Part shown: positions 19,055 through 27,701 of the stretch, one piece after another
How the letters are laid out: each line of letters starts with the position of its first letter
Numbering within the stretch: the first letter of the stretch is position 1
Assembly: GCA_016936665.1 (NCBI GenBank)
Contig: JAFGXI010000033.1
Span: 85,317 to 149,316, forward strand
Length of the DNA: 64,000 bases
Source: Bacteroidales bacterium
Lineage (GTDB): Bacteria; Bacteroidota; Bacteroidia; Bacteroidales; JAFGXI01
Reading direction: 5' to 3'
Notes under the pieces: generated by a model
What the model saw: the letters and a program-made list of their open reading frames with translations, nothing else
Databases searched by the model: none
Told to the model about the DNA's origin: nothing
Position numbers and translations under genes: made by a program

Positions 19055-19819
19055 ATGAAACAAATTTACACGATGAGCTTAAGCATTCTAATGCTTTTAT
19101 CTTTTTCCCTAAAGTCTCAAACAGAGGGAAGTTTAACAGTAAGTTTTACTCAAGTTGCACATTCTGGTATGTGGGGAGCAAAACATGTATTAGCGGTTTG
19201 GATTCAAGATGAAAATGGGAGCTTTGTAAAAACCAAAATGCGATATTGGGGCACAGGCACAAATGATCACTTACCAATTTGGTTGGCAAATAGCAATGGA
19301 AACACAATTGATGCTACAACTGGGGCTACATTAACTTCATACACTACACGTTCTTTCGTTTGGAATGGAAAAGATGTTAATAATAACACCGTGCCAGATG
19401 GTACTTATAAAGTTACTATTGAAGAATGTTGGTCACATGGAACAACAGGAAACGCATCGGTAACTTATACTTTTACTAAAAGCGGAAGTGATTTAATTGT
19501 AACGCCCTCCGACGATGCTAACTTTACCAATGTTAATATACATTGGGAACCTACTAACACCGGTACTTCGGAAATCATCAGCAATAAAGTTGATATTTTT
19601 CCTATTCCTGCAAATGAAAATATAAATATTCAATTACCAAAGGGCTCCATAAATACGTCTATAGAGATTGTTTCGTTAAGTGGAAAAACTGCTTTTAAAA
19701 GGAGAGTTTATGGAGAAGGATTGATTCAAATTCCTGTTTACAACTGGGAAAGCGGTCTGTATTTAGTACGCATTAATTCGGATAAAAGCAATTATGTAAG
19801 TAAAATTGTTGTTCAGTAA
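19055..19819 (+). CDS. Secreted DUF2271 protein with T9SS sorting domain
   Basis: A 254-residue exported protein with a signal peptide (about 1-22, ending SLKSQ). Residues 25-165 match DUF2271, a periplasmic or secreted domain of unknown function with a beta-sandwich pattern (GSLTVSFTQVAHSG, HVLAVWIQDENG, FVWNGKDVNN, DGTYKVTIEE). The C-terminal 75 residues are a T9SS sorting domain (VDIFPIPANENINI ... ESGLYLVRI), so it is delivered to the surface. Other DUF2271 proteins occur near iron- or flavin-related genes, but nothing here shows that. It converges on murI with one base between the genes and no clear terminator. Confidence 0.83.
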   Translation: MKQIYTMSLSILMLLSFSLKSQTEGSLTVSFTQVAHSGMWGAKHVLAVWIQDENGSFVKTKMRYWGTGTNDHLPIWLANSNGNTIDATTGATLTSYTTRSFVWNGKDVNNNTVPDGTYKVTIEECWSHGTTGNASVTYTFTKSGSDLIVTPSDDANFTNVNIHWEPTNTGTSEIISNKVDIFPIPANENINIQLPKGSINTSIEIVSLSGKTAFKRRVYGEGLIQIPVYNWESGLYLVRINSDKSNYVSKIVVQ

Positions 19820-19820
19820 A

Positions 19821-20621
19821 TTATAAAGATTTTACCTCAAACTTGTAAGTATTATCTTCAACAATTGTATCGACCAATAGTTGTAATACTTTTGTGTCTA
19901 AAGAAGAATAAAAATGATGAGTACTTTTCCGATTATCAGAAGATTTTAAATTGTGTTGTTGTAGTAAATTACAAGCTTGTTTTGCAACAGAAGGTGCCGG
20001 ATTAATGATATTAATATTTTTTCCGGCACTTACTTTTTTAATCGTTTCACACAAAAAGGGATAATGTGTACAGGCTAATACTAGCTGGTCGATGCCCCGA
20101 TCTAACAAAGGAATCACAGAGGCTTTTACAATCCTTTCTGCATTATCTGTATCTAATTCTCCGGCTTCTACCAACTCAACAAAGCCTTCTCCTACCTGAA
20201 TTTCCAAATGTAAATCAGAAGCATATTTATTAGAGGTTTCTAAAAACAACCGTCCATTAAAAGTTCCTTTTGTAGCCAACACTCCAATTTTTCCGTTTTT
20301 TGTATTAAATGCAGCCGGTTTTACGGCGGGTTCCATTCCTACAAAAGGGATACTATAATTGGCTCTTAAATAATCAATTGCAGCCGCTGTGGCCGTATTG
20401 CAAGCTACAACAATTAATTTTGCGCCTTGTTGCAACAGAAAATCGACAATCTTCGATGAGCGATTGATAATTTCTTGCTGAGTCTTTGGCCCATAAGGAC
20501 AATAAGCCGAGTCGGCGTAATAGACAGTAGACTCGTTTGGCATAAGGGCAACAAGCTCCCTCCAAACAGATAACCCCCCAACACCGGAATCGAATACTCC
20601 TATGCAACTGTTATCCTTCAT
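19821..20621 (-). CDS. murI: Glutamate racemase
   Basis: Makes D-glutamate for peptidoglycan from L-glutamate. The 266-residue protein has FDSGVGGLSVWREL near residue 10 and the two catalytic cysteines in VACNTATAAA (about residue 74) and LACTHYPFL (about 184), with YYADSAYCPYG between. Length and motifs are normal. It is the last gene of the envelope block porG-uppS-bamA-ompH-ompH-murI, but a terminator hairpin at 20629-20658 separates it from the ompH gene, so it probably depends on read-through or on a promoter I cannot see. Confidence 0.96.
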   Translation of the reverse strand: MKDNSCIGVFDSGVGGLSVWRELVALMPNESTVYYADSAYCPYGPKTQQEIINRSSKIVDFLLQQGAKLIVVACNTATAAAIDYLRANYSIPFVGMEPAVKPAAFNTKNGKIGVLATKGTFNGRLFLETSNKYASDLHLEIQVGEGFVELVEAGELDTDNAERIVKASVIPLLDRGIDQLVLACTHYPFLCETIKKVSAGKNINIINPAPSVAKQACNLLQQHNLKSSDNRKSTHHFYSSLDTKVLQLLVDTIVEDNTYKFEVKSL

Positions 20622-20628
20622 AATTACA

Positions 20629-20658
20629 CAAAAAAACCGTCAACTAAGTTAACGGTTT
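20629..20658 (-). terminator. Intrinsic terminator between ompH and murI
   Basis: On the minus strand AAACCGTTAAC, a 3-base loop and GTTGACGGTTT are followed by T residues. It sits 22 bases after the ompH stop and just before murI. Confidence 0.75.
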
Positions 20659-20680
20659 ATATTTTAAGTTGAAAAACAAT

Positions 20681-21187
20681 CTACTGAATTCCTAATTTTG
20701 CCTTTACTAATGGTAAAATATCATCTGATTCTTCTGGCCAGAAAACTAATGCACCTGTGCTAGTATCAAAAACATAAGTGTATTCTTTTTCTTTAGATAC
20801 TTCTCTGATAGCGTTTCTTGCTTTCTCAATAATTGGCTGCATAAGTTCAGCCTCTTTTTGTTGTAAATCTTGCTGTGCTGTTTGTTGGAAAGATTGGATA
20901 CGCATATTTAAATCGTTCAATTCGCTTTCTTTTGTTTTCTGAATCAAAGGAGATAACGAGTCTTTTTTAGTTAAATAGTCGTTGTATTTTTGCTCTAATT
21001 CGGCTTGCATTGCCATTAACTGGTTTTCTAATTCTTTGGAGTGGGCTTTTAATGCATCGCTAGCTTGTTTATTATCTGGCATCGCCATTAAAAGGTCATT
21101 AGAATTGATATGACCAAATTTTTGTTTTGTTTGAGCAAAAGAGCTTAACGTAACTGCTAATGCTATAAAAAATAAAACCTTTTTCAT
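20681..21187 (-). CDS. OmpH/Skp-family periplasmic chaperone (second copy)
   Basis: Periplasmic holdase for outer-membrane proteins on their way to BamA. The start at 21187 gives a 168-residue precursor with a clear signal peptide (MKKVLFFIALAVTLSSFAQ); the frame continues 10 codons upstream, but into the leader. A long charged helical region (about 45-120, rich in Gln, Glu and Lys) forms the coiled-coil tentacles typical of Skp. It is the second of two tandem ompH genes and has its own -7 element (TATATTTG on the minus strand at 21215-21222), so it can be expressed apart from bamA. Confidence 0.9.
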   Translation of the reverse strand: MKKVLFFIALAVTLSSFAQTKQKFGHINSNDLLMAMPDNKQASDALKAHSKELENQLMAMQAELEQKYNDYLTKKDSLSPLIQKTKESELNDLNMRIQSFQQTAQQDLQQKEAELMQPIIEKARNAIREVSKEKEYTYVFDTSTGALVFWPEESDDILPLVKAKLGIQ

Positions 21188-21214
21188 GAAATAATAATTT
21201 TCTTTTAAGTGTTG

Positions 21215-21222
21215 CAAATATA
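21215..21222 (-). promoter_or_regulatory. -7 promoter element of the second ompH gene
   Basis: Minus-strand TATATTTG, an exact TAnnTTTG match 27 bases before the ATG at 21187; no convincing -33 element. Confidence 0.65.
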
Positions 21223-21253
21223 AAATTTATATGTTGTTATTTTTACTCGAATA

Positions 21254-21769
21254 TTAATTTTTGTAACCCAATTTCTGGAGCACTTCATCACTTCTATCAA
21301 ACTTAGGGTTGGCGAATAATATATTTACAGAACTACTTCCTGAATCGAAGATAAAGTCAAGATTTGCTTCAGCAGCAACTTCTTTAATAGCATTGTAAAT
21401 ATCGTCTTGTATTGGCTTAATTAACTCTTGTCTTTTTTGGTATAGTTCACCCTCTTGCCCGAAATACTTTTTTTGTAATTCTTTTGCTTCTTTCTCTCTA
21501 GCGATAATTTCATTTTCTCGCTTTATTCGTAAATCTTCAGTTAGTAGAACTTTTTCGGCTTGATATTCTTTATACATTCTTTCAATATCGGCATATATAT
21601 CTTCAATTTCTTTTTGCCATTCTGCTGAATACTCATCTAATTTCTTTTGAGATGCTTCGAAAGATGGAATGTTTTGAAGAATATATTCTGTATCGACATA
21701 ACCAAATTTTTGAGCAAATGTTGATAGAGAAAACACTAAAACTGCAATTAACACTAATGTCTTTTTCAT
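21254..21769 (-). CDS. OmpH/Skp-family periplasmic chaperone (first copy)
   Basis: A 171-residue precursor with signal peptide MKKTLVLIAVLVFSLSTFAQ, then KFGYVDTEYILQNIP, the conserved OmpH entry motif, and a long charged coiled coil (about 40-125) ending IKEVAAEANLDFIFDSG. Like other Skp/OmpH proteins it should bind unfolded outer-membrane proteins in the periplasm. It follows bamA by 60 bases and is followed by a second copy about 66 bases away; tandem ompH pairs after bamA are the rule in Bacteroidota. The two copies have diverged clearly, so they may differ in client range. Confidence 0.92.
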   Translation of the reverse strand: MKKTLVLIAVLVFSLSTFAQKFGYVDTEYILQNIPSFEASQKKLDEYSAEWQKEIEDIYADIERMYKEYQAEKVLLTEDLRIKRENEIIAREKEAKELQKKYFGQEGELYQKRQELIKPIQDDIYNAIKEVAAEANLDFIFDSGSSSVNILFANPKFDRSDEVLQKLGYKN

Positions 21770-21829
21770 ATCCTATTATTTTTAAAACTTTAGTTTAAAT
21801 AAAGTCTGAGTTAATAATCAATTTATTTT

Positions 21830-24427
21830 TTAAAAACTTTGTCCAATAATAAAGTGGAACTGCGAACCATTTGCTGTTGGTCTTCCTTTAACAGGATCGT
21901 AGCCATAGCCCCAGTCGACTCCTAACTTACCAAACATTGGTAAAAATACTCTAACACCAACCCCTGCCGATCTGTAAATGTTAAATGGACTAAATCTGCT
22001 CCCACTCGACCAAGAGTTTCCTCCTTCAACAAATACTAGGCCATAAAGTGTTGCCGAAGGGTCGAGCGATATTGGATATCTCATTTCTAGTACAAACTTA
22101 TCGTATATGTTTCCTCCATCTGTAGGTGTTATTGAACTGTTTTCGTAACCTCTTAAGGCAATAGTTTCTTTTCCATACAGATTATAACTCATTAAACCAT
22201 CTCCACCCATTGTAAAACCTTCAAACGGAGAAACTCCATATGCCGTATTATACATTCCTAAGAAACCAAACTCGGCATTAGCTACCAAAACTAATTTGTC
22301 AACAATATTAGTAAACCATTGTCCGGATAATTTCCACTTATGATATTCTATCCATTTGTATCTTTCTACATCAGAAATAGTAGTATAGTCCTTATCATTC
22401 ATTAGCGACCAAGGCGGTGTCAATTGAAGTGAAACACTGAATACAGAACCTCTTCTAGGATATATAGGCTGGTCTGTTGAACTACGTGTTAATATCGTTT
22501 TAAAGCTTATGCTATTAGATTGTCCCGATGAAAATGGGAAAGAGAAGTAGCTACTATTGTAATTATTTAAATCGTAAATTTGGTATGCTATTTCGTTATA
22601 CAATGTGAAAAAGTCATCTGGCCATTTTAATCGTCGACCAATACCCACCGAAGCGCCGGTTATCTTCATTGTACCATAATAATCACTGGTTTTTGCATAC
22701 CCTGTCGACATAATATTATGATAAACTGAGACCGATAACGAATTTGGTTTCTTTCCTCCTAACCATGGTTCAATAAAAGTCGCACTATACGACTGATAAT
22801 AAATACCATTGGTTTGTGCTCTTAAACTAAGTTTTTGTCCATCGCCTGTTGGTAATGGAGACCAAGCCGATTTATTAAAAATGTTTCTGGTCGAAAAATT
22901 ATTAAATGTTAAACCTAAAGTACCAACAATCATATTTGCGCCCCAACCTCCGGATAGTTCGATTTGATCTGAAGGCTTTTCTTCTACGATATATTCTAAG
23001 TCAACTGTACTGGTTGCCGGATCTGGCTTAGGTGTTACATTTAATTTTTCAGGATCGAAATAGCCTAGTTGCGCCAATTCTCGTTGTGTTCTAATAATAT
23101 CGGAACGGCTAAACAAATCGCCTGGTTTTGTGCGAATTTCTCTGATAATAACATGATCGTTGGTTTTTGTGTTTCCAACCACTGTAACACGATTGATTCG
23201 TGCTTGTTTGCCTTCTTGCATTCTCATTTCGATATCGATAGAATCATTTTCTACAGCAATCTCTACAGGGGTTAAATTGAAAAACAAATATCCGTCGTCT
23301 AAATAGAGAGAACTTAAGCTGATCTCACTTACAAATAATTTTTCGTCGAGTAAAGTTTGATTGAAAATATCGCCTTTGTTTATTCCTAAATATCTTGATA
23401 AAAACTCTGAAGAATATTTAGTGTTTCCTACCCAAGTGATATTTCTAAAGTAATATTTTTGACCTTCTTCGATAAAAATATCTAAATTCAACGTTCCATC
23501 AGGGTTAACCGATAATGAGTCCTTTAGAATACGTGCATCTCTATAGCCTCTTTCGTTATATTTTTCAAGTACTTTTTTCTTGTCTTCTTTAAAATTACTT
23601 TCGACATATTTAGAAGTCTTGAATATATTATACCAAGTTTTTTGTTTTGTTTCTTTTAGTTTTCTTCGCAATTTTGAATCGTTAAAAGGTGAATTTTTGA
23701 AGTGAACCTTCCAAAATCCTGCATTTTGTTCTTCGAGCATTGCTTTATATGTTTCATTGTCGGTATTCCCGTGAAAGCGAATATTTTTTATTTTAACTCG
23801 TTTATTCGGTTTTACTTTAATGAATAAGATTACGCTATTAACAAAATTAGAGTCTGGTTTTTGCGTAATTTCAACATCGACATTATAAAATCCTTTATCG
23901 ATAAAGTAATTTTTAACGCTGAGTTTTGTATTTGCAAGAATATTATCGGTAATTTGGTTACCCCTAACTAAATGGATGATATCTCTAATATCGTCGGCTT
24001 CCGATTTTTTTACACCTTGAATTCCAAACTTAGATAACCGAGGACGCTCTTGTAATGCTATTTCTAAAAAGATTCGATTCTCAATAATTTTACTAGCCTT
24101 TATCTGAACATCGGAAAACAAACCTTGTTTCCATAATTTTTCAATTGCTTTAGTGATTTGATCTCCGGGCACTTTTATAGTCTGACCGACCTGCAACTCT
24201 GAGATATTAATCAAAACATCTTGATCGAGGTACTTAACACCAGTTACTATAATACCCCCTATTTCATATTCTTTTGGAGATGAATAGTCAATTTTATCGA
24301 CATTACCATTCGATATTACTTGTGACCATAGGGATTGGTTAGAAAAAATAAAAAAGGCCAATACAAGGCCTGCATATTTTCTTATCTTATTATACTTGTT
24401 CGCTAGTTTTTCCAAATCTTCTTTCAC
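21830..24427 (-). CDS. bamA: Outer membrane protein assembly factor BamA
   Basis: The Omp85-family insertase that folds beta-barrel proteins into the outer membrane. The 865-residue precursor has a signal sequence with an unusually long charged n-region (about 1-36, ending LWSQ), several POTRA domains (about 45-450) and a C-terminal 16-stranded barrel (about 480-865). The barrel shows VFVEGGNSW, the lid-lock-like loop VGVRVFLPMFGKLGVDWGYGYD and a terminal FHFIIGQSF strand ending in phenylalanine. The start overlaps the uppS 3' end by 38 bases; no closer in-frame ATG offers a better signal peptide. Confidence 0.95.
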   Translation of the reverse strand: MKEDLEKLANKYNKIRKYAGLVLAFFIFSNQSLWSQVISNGNVDKIDYSSPKEYEIGGIIVTGVKYLDQDVLINISELQVGQTIKVPGDQITKAIEKLWKQGLFSDVQIKASKIIENRIFLEIALQERPRLSKFGIQGVKKSEADDIRDIIHLVRGNQITDNILANTKLSVKNYFIDKGFYNVDVEITQKPDSNFVNSVILFIKVKPNKRVKIKNIRFHGNTDNETYKAMLEEQNAGFWKVHFKNSPFNDSKLRRKLKETKQKTWYNIFKTSKYVESNFKEDKKKVLEKYNERGYRDARILKDSLSVNPDGTLNLDIFIEEGQKYYFRNITWVGNTKYSSEFLSRYLGINKGDIFNQTLLDEKLFVSEISLSSLYLDDGYLFFNLTPVEIAVENDSIDIEMRMQEGKQARINRVTVVGNTKTNDHVIIREIRTKPGDLFSRSDIIRTQRELAQLGYFDPEKLNVTPKPDPATSTVDLEYIVEEKPSDQIELSGGWGANMIVGTLGLTFNNFSTRNIFNKSAWSPLPTGDGQKLSLRAQTNGIYYQSYSATFIEPWLGGKKPNSLSVSVYHNIMSTGYAKTSDYYGTMKITGASVGIGRRLKWPDDFFTLYNEIAYQIYDLNNYNSSYFSFPFSSGQSNSISFKTILTRSSTDQPIYPRRGSVFSVSLQLTPPWSLMNDKDYTTISDVERYKWIEYHKWKLSGQWFTNIVDKLVLVANAEFGFLGMYNTAYGVSPFEGFTMGGDGLMSYNLYGKETIALRGYENSSITPTDGGNIYDKFVLEMRYPISLDPSATLYGLVFVEGGNSWSSGSRFSPFNIYRSAGVGVRVFLPMFGKLGVDWGYGYDPVKGRPTANGSQFHFIIGQSF

Positions 24428-25127
24428 GTTTTTGATAATCTATTATAGCTTCGTATAGCTCTTCTTTTCTGAATTCAGGCCAAAATTTGTCTGTAAAAAA
24501 CAATTCAGAATAGGCAATCTGCCATAATAGAAAATTACTAATTCTATATTCTCCACTGGTTCTTATTAATAATTCTGGATCTGGGATATTTTTAGTTGTT
24601 AAATAACTCGATATCAATTCATCACTGATATCGCTCTCTTTAACTTGACCTTGTTTTACATCTTTAATAATATTGTGAATAGCATTCTTTAGCTCCCATC
24701 TCGAACTGTAGCTTAATGCTATAACCACGGTTAAACCGGTATTATGAGCAGTTTCTTGAATTGCTTCCTCAAATTCTTCTTGTACATCGATTGGTAAAGC
24801 CTTCAAATTACCAATACCCAACAATCTGATATTGTTCTTGTTTAAATCGGGAACCTCTGCTTTTATTGTTTTTACTAGTAACCCCATTAAAGCATCGACT
24901 TCTGCTTTAGGTCGGCTCCAATTCTCAGTAGAAAAGGCGTAAAAAGTTAAATATTTAACCCCTATCTCAGCTGAGGCTTCCACAACAGCACGAACTGAAT
25001 TTACCCCCTCTTGATGACCTACAAAACGCTCTTCTCCTCTCGCTTTAGCCCATCTTCCATTGCCATCCATAATTATAGCAATATGAACAGGAACATTATT
25101 TTTTTGTATTTGGTCTTTTTTACTCAT
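24390..25127 (-). CDS. uppS: Isoprenyl transferase (undecaprenyl diphosphate synthase)
   Basis: Cis-prenyltransferase making the C55 lipid carrier for peptidoglycan and other glycans. The start at 25127 gives MSKKDQIQKNNVPVHIAIIMDGNGRWA, with the catalytic aspartate in IMDGNGRWA near residue 23. Further motifs are FVGHQEGV, YAFSTENW, ELLIRTSGE and ALSYSSRWE, all diagnostic. The in-frame TTG at 25136 lies inside the -7 element and is rejected. A TAnnTTTG element ends six bases before the ATG, suggesting a leaderless message in addition to read-through from porG. Confidence 0.95.
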   Translation of the reverse strand: MSKKDQIQKNNVPVHIAIIMDGNGRWAKARGEERFVGHQEGVNSVRAVVEASAEIGVKYLTFYAFSTENWSRPKAEVDALMGLLVKTIKAEVPDLNKNNIRLLGIGNLKALPIDVQEEFEEAIQETAHNTGLTVVIALSYSSRWELKNAIHNIIKDVKQGQVKESDISDELISSYLTTKNIPDPELLIRTSGEYRISNFLLWQIAYSELFFTDKFWPEFRKEELYEAIIDYQKRERRFGKTSEQV

Positions 25128-25133
25128 GGTTTG

Positions 25134-25141
25134 CAAATTTA
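25134..25141 (-). promoter_or_regulatory. -7 promoter element next to the uppS start
   Basis: Minus-strand TAAATTTG, an exact TAnnTTTG match, overlapping the stop codon of the upstream porG-like gene and only six bases from the uppS ATG. Confidence 0.55.
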
Positions 25142-25834
25142 GTAATCATATGCTTTACATTCGCTTCCAGACTGAAATATTTTATAAGTAATAAACAAAC
25201 CGGTGTACACGTACCAATCTTGGTCGTAATAAAACGCATTTTGTTTATATTTATTTTTACTGGGGACCTTTAATGTTTGTAAATTGTATTCTTGACCTGA
25301 TAAATTATCCAGTTTATCAGAAAAAACTTTTCTATAAGAATATTCCACACCTATCTCTAACTTAGATGTTACCGATAACTTAAAACCAACACTTAATGGA
25401 ATAAATATATTGTAAGGTTGATTTGAATTACTGGCTAATACGAAGCCCATGCCTGTGGCAAAGTATGGCGTAAATGGCGATGTATAACGCTCTGAACCAA
25501 GTTTATAAGCTAAAAAATTAAACTCTGCTTGTCCGTTAATCTCAATAACTGGCGTATTAAAACTTGCTGCTCTAGTTTGCTGATAGCTATAATTTGAGTG
25601 TTGATCGTCTGCTGCTAAAGTCCCTGCAAGTACATTTACACGAATGGCCCAACGTTTATTTAAATTTTCTCGAAAAAAAACGCCTACACCGGGTTGAACA
25701 TTATAAAAATGAGTACTTGGATTTACATCCCCTAAATAATACAATCCGCCACCCAAAACGCCTCCTTCGAGTGTTTTTTGTGCACTAATAGAAGATAATA
25801 ATATAAATGATACTAATACAAAGAATATTCGCAT
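25139..25834 (-). CDS. porG: PorG-like outer-membrane protein of the type IX secretion system (DUF6089 family)
   Basis: A 231-residue precursor with a signal peptide (about 1-18, ending SISAQ) and a small beta-barrel. Motifs EGGVLGGGLYYLGDVNP, FFRENLNKRWAIRV and VGFKLSVTSKLEIGVEYSYR match DUF6089/PorG. In Porphyromonas gingivalis, PorG binds the PorK-PorN ring of the T9SS and its gene neighbours uppS, the Omp85 gene and the ompH genes, the same order as here. The three T9SS cargo proteins in this window agree with such a system. Two related barrels follow upstream in the same direction. Confidence 0.83.
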   Translation of the reverse strand: MRIFFVLVSFILLSSISAQKTLEGGVLGGGLYYLGDVNPSTHFYNVQPGVGVFFRENLNKRWAIRVNVLAGTLAADDQHSNYSYQQTRAASFNTPVIEINGQAEFNFLAYKLGSERYTSPFTPYFATGMGFVLASNSNQPYNIFIPLSVGFKLSVTSKLEIGVEYSYRKVFSDKLDNLSGQEYNLQTLKVPSKNKYKQNAFYYDQDWYVYTGLFITYKIFQSGSECKAYDY

Positions 25835-25843
25835 AAAAAATAC

Positions 25844-26587
25844 CTAAAAACGAGGAAGACCTTTTCGTGAAGTTCTCAATCGTTTAGAAACGGTAAAAAG
25901 CAAAAATAAGTATGAATCGTTGGCCGTTGAGTATTTATCAGAATGTCCATCTAAATAATCAGATGTTGTGAATCGATTACCAAGCTCAACACCAAAAGTA
26001 TATACCCTATTAATTGCATACTTAAAACCTATACCGATTGGGAAAGCTGCGGTAAAAACACCATGACTCTTATTAATATCATTATCAATCTCTATTGTTT
26101 TACTTGGAAAATACAACAACCCTCCAACGCCTACAAAAATATAAGTATTAACATGAGTGATATTAAACCTCCTAATATTCGAAAACGTATAACGTCTACC
26201 ATACATTTCCTTGATAAGCGAATATTCAAATTGCACTGAGGGTTCTATCATAAAAGTATTTGAAGTACCCATTCTATTGCTTCGTGGCACATTTGAAGTA
26301 TATTTATCGCTGGCATTTGCAAAGGCAAAAACAACATTTGCCTTAACAGAAAGCAATTCTTTTAATTTGTATCTCCCACCCACTAACAAAGCAGGACGAG
26401 TTCCTTGAATATCGAAATCTAATGTATTATGTCTAGCATCTCCTGCTCCTCCTCCATAATCGGAGAATAGGTTAACAGTTCCCAAGCCTGCCATTACTTC
26501 ATATCGATACCGTTTCCATCTTTGAGCATTGGAAACACTAGGAATTAATAATGCTACAGCTAATATTAATATAATATATTTTTTCAT
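25844..26587 (-). CDS. PorG-like (DUF6089) outer-membrane barrel, paralogue A
   Basis: A 247-residue precursor with a signal peptide (about 1-21, ending VSNAQ) followed by RWKRYRYEVMAGLG, which also starts the mature part of the next gene. Both proteins share a TRPA(L/I)..G.RYK block, FPIGIGFKYAINR and a C-terminal R(T/K)SRKGLPRF-like tail. The barrel pattern (alternating strands, YTFSNIRRF ... NTYIFVGVGGLLYF) resembles DUF6089/PorG. Its role is unknown; it may be a T9SS accessory or an outer-membrane structural protein. It lies 10 bases upstream of porG in the same operon. Confidence 0.72.
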   Translation of the reverse strand: MKKYIILILAVALLIPSVSNAQRWKRYRYEVMAGLGTVNLFSDYGGGAGDARHNTLDFDIQGTRPALLVGGRYKLKELLSVKANVVFAFANASDKYTSNVPRSNRMGTSNTFMIEPSVQFEYSLIKEMYGRRYTFSNIRRFNITHVNTYIFVGVGGLLYFPSKTIEIDNDINKSHGVFTAAFPIGIGFKYAINRVYTFGVELGNRFTTSDYLDGHSDKYSTANDSYLFLLFTVSKRLRTSRKGLPRF

Positions 26588-26637
26588 TTATTATTTCTTT
26601 AGTACAAAACTTTACTACGAGCCTTGTGAAATAAAGT

Positions 26638-27555
26638 TTAATGCCCGCCTAAGCTAAACTTAGGTAATCCGGAACGTGTTGTTTTTAACTTATAATTTAC
26701 TGTAATTGTTAAGAACATATATGAGTCGTAATCTTTTGGGTCACCTCTCTGTTGATTAGCACCGGCCTGTCCTTGTACTTCACCTAATGAAGGATCTGCC
26801 ATCTCTGCGGCTAAGGGATTTACAGCCGCTAACTTAGCGTTATCATAATAAGTTGTACTCACATCATCAATATAATCTGTAAACGTTTTTCTTGCCCCCA
26901 ACTCTAAACCTATCGACCACTCTCTGTTTAAGCCATATTTAAACCCTATTCCAAAAGGTATTGCTAACTGGAAACGACTATATTTTTCTCGTGAGCCAAC
27001 CATCCCCTGACCTTCTGTGCCCAAAGGTTGTAAAGCAACCCATTCTCCTGTTACAGGGTGTTTTCCGTAAGGATTGAAATAAAAACCTGCAATACCGGTA
27101 AAAAAATATGTATTTAGTTTAAATCCCTTTAATCCTCTAACTCTTCTTAAATTGTATCGATGCCCTATTTTTTCTCTTACCACTGAATATTCAATATGCC
27201 CCCCAAATTCGACCAAGTGAGCATAAAAATTTAAATTTCTATTGTGTCTATATGTCTCATCAGTTGTTCTATCATCTCCACGCAATACGCCATAATTAAG
27301 ACTTACTTTCGTTGACAACTTTTCGAGTATTTTATATCTTAAACCAAGTGTTATTGCAGGTCTAGTCATAGAAAACTCAAAGTCTCTAATAAAATTCGTT
27401 CCAACTTTATCCGCACCCCCTAACTCTCCTAAAAAGTTGGTAGCCCCTAAACCATAGACTAATTCATATCTGTAACGCTTCCATCTAGTAGAATATTGCG
27501 CTTGAGATTGTACAAAAAAGCCTAGTAATATTAGTAATAAAAATATTTTCCGCAT
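26638..27555 (-). CDS. PorG-like (DUF6089) outer-membrane barrel, paralogue B
   Basis: A 305-residue precursor with a signal peptide (about 1-19, ending QSQAQ) and mature start YSTRWKRYRYELVYGLG, paralogous to the next gene. Shared landmarks are TRPAITLGLRYKILEKLS, FKLNTYFFTGIAGFYFNP, IPFGIGFKYGLNR and TTRSGLPKF at the end. It is longer because of an insert rich in Ala, Gln and Gly near residues 240-280, probably a surface loop. It opens the operon that continues with paralogue A, porG, uppS, bamA and ompH, with a TAnnTTTG element at 27603-27610. The function beyond a barrel is not known. Confidence 0.72.
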   Translation of the reverse strand: MRKIFLLLILLGFFVQSQAQYSTRWKRYRYELVYGLGATNFLGELGGADKVGTNFIRDFEFSMTRPAITLGLRYKILEKLSTKVSLNYGVLRGDDRTTDETYRHNRNLNFYAHLVEFGGHIEYSVVREKIGHRYNLRRVRGLKGFKLNTYFFTGIAGFYFNPYGKHPVTGEWVALQPLGTEGQGMVGSREKYSRFQLAIPFGIGFKYGLNREWSIGLELGARKTFTDYIDDVSTTYYDNAKLAAVNPLAAEMADPSLGEVQGQAGANQQRGDPKDYDSYMFLTITVNYKLKTTRSGLPKFSLGGH

Positions 27556-27602
27556 AATCGGACTAAAATACTAAATAATTATTAATTAGAAAACTAAGTT
27601 GC

Positions 27603-27610
27603 CAAAAATA
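27603..27610 (-). promoter_or_regulatory. -7 promoter element of the PorG-like/envelope operon
   Basis: Minus-strand TATTTTTG, an exact TAnnTTTG match 47 bases before the first ATG at 27555. A TTG lies 16 bases further upstream (27629-27627). Confidence 0.7.
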
Positions 27611-27655
27611 TAAAAAAGCAAGCAATCAAGTATTTAATTTATCCCAATTTTAAGT

Positions 27656-27663
27656 TAAATTTG
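27656..27663 (+). promoter_or_regulatory. -7 promoter element of the aldehyde dehydrogenase gene
   Basis: TAAATTTG, an exact TAnnTTTG match 38 bases before the ATG at 27702; divergent from the envelope operon promoter 45 bases away. Confidence 0.7.
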
Positions 27664-27701
27664 TGTAACTATCAATTTTTACTAATCAATACGACAATTC
27701 C

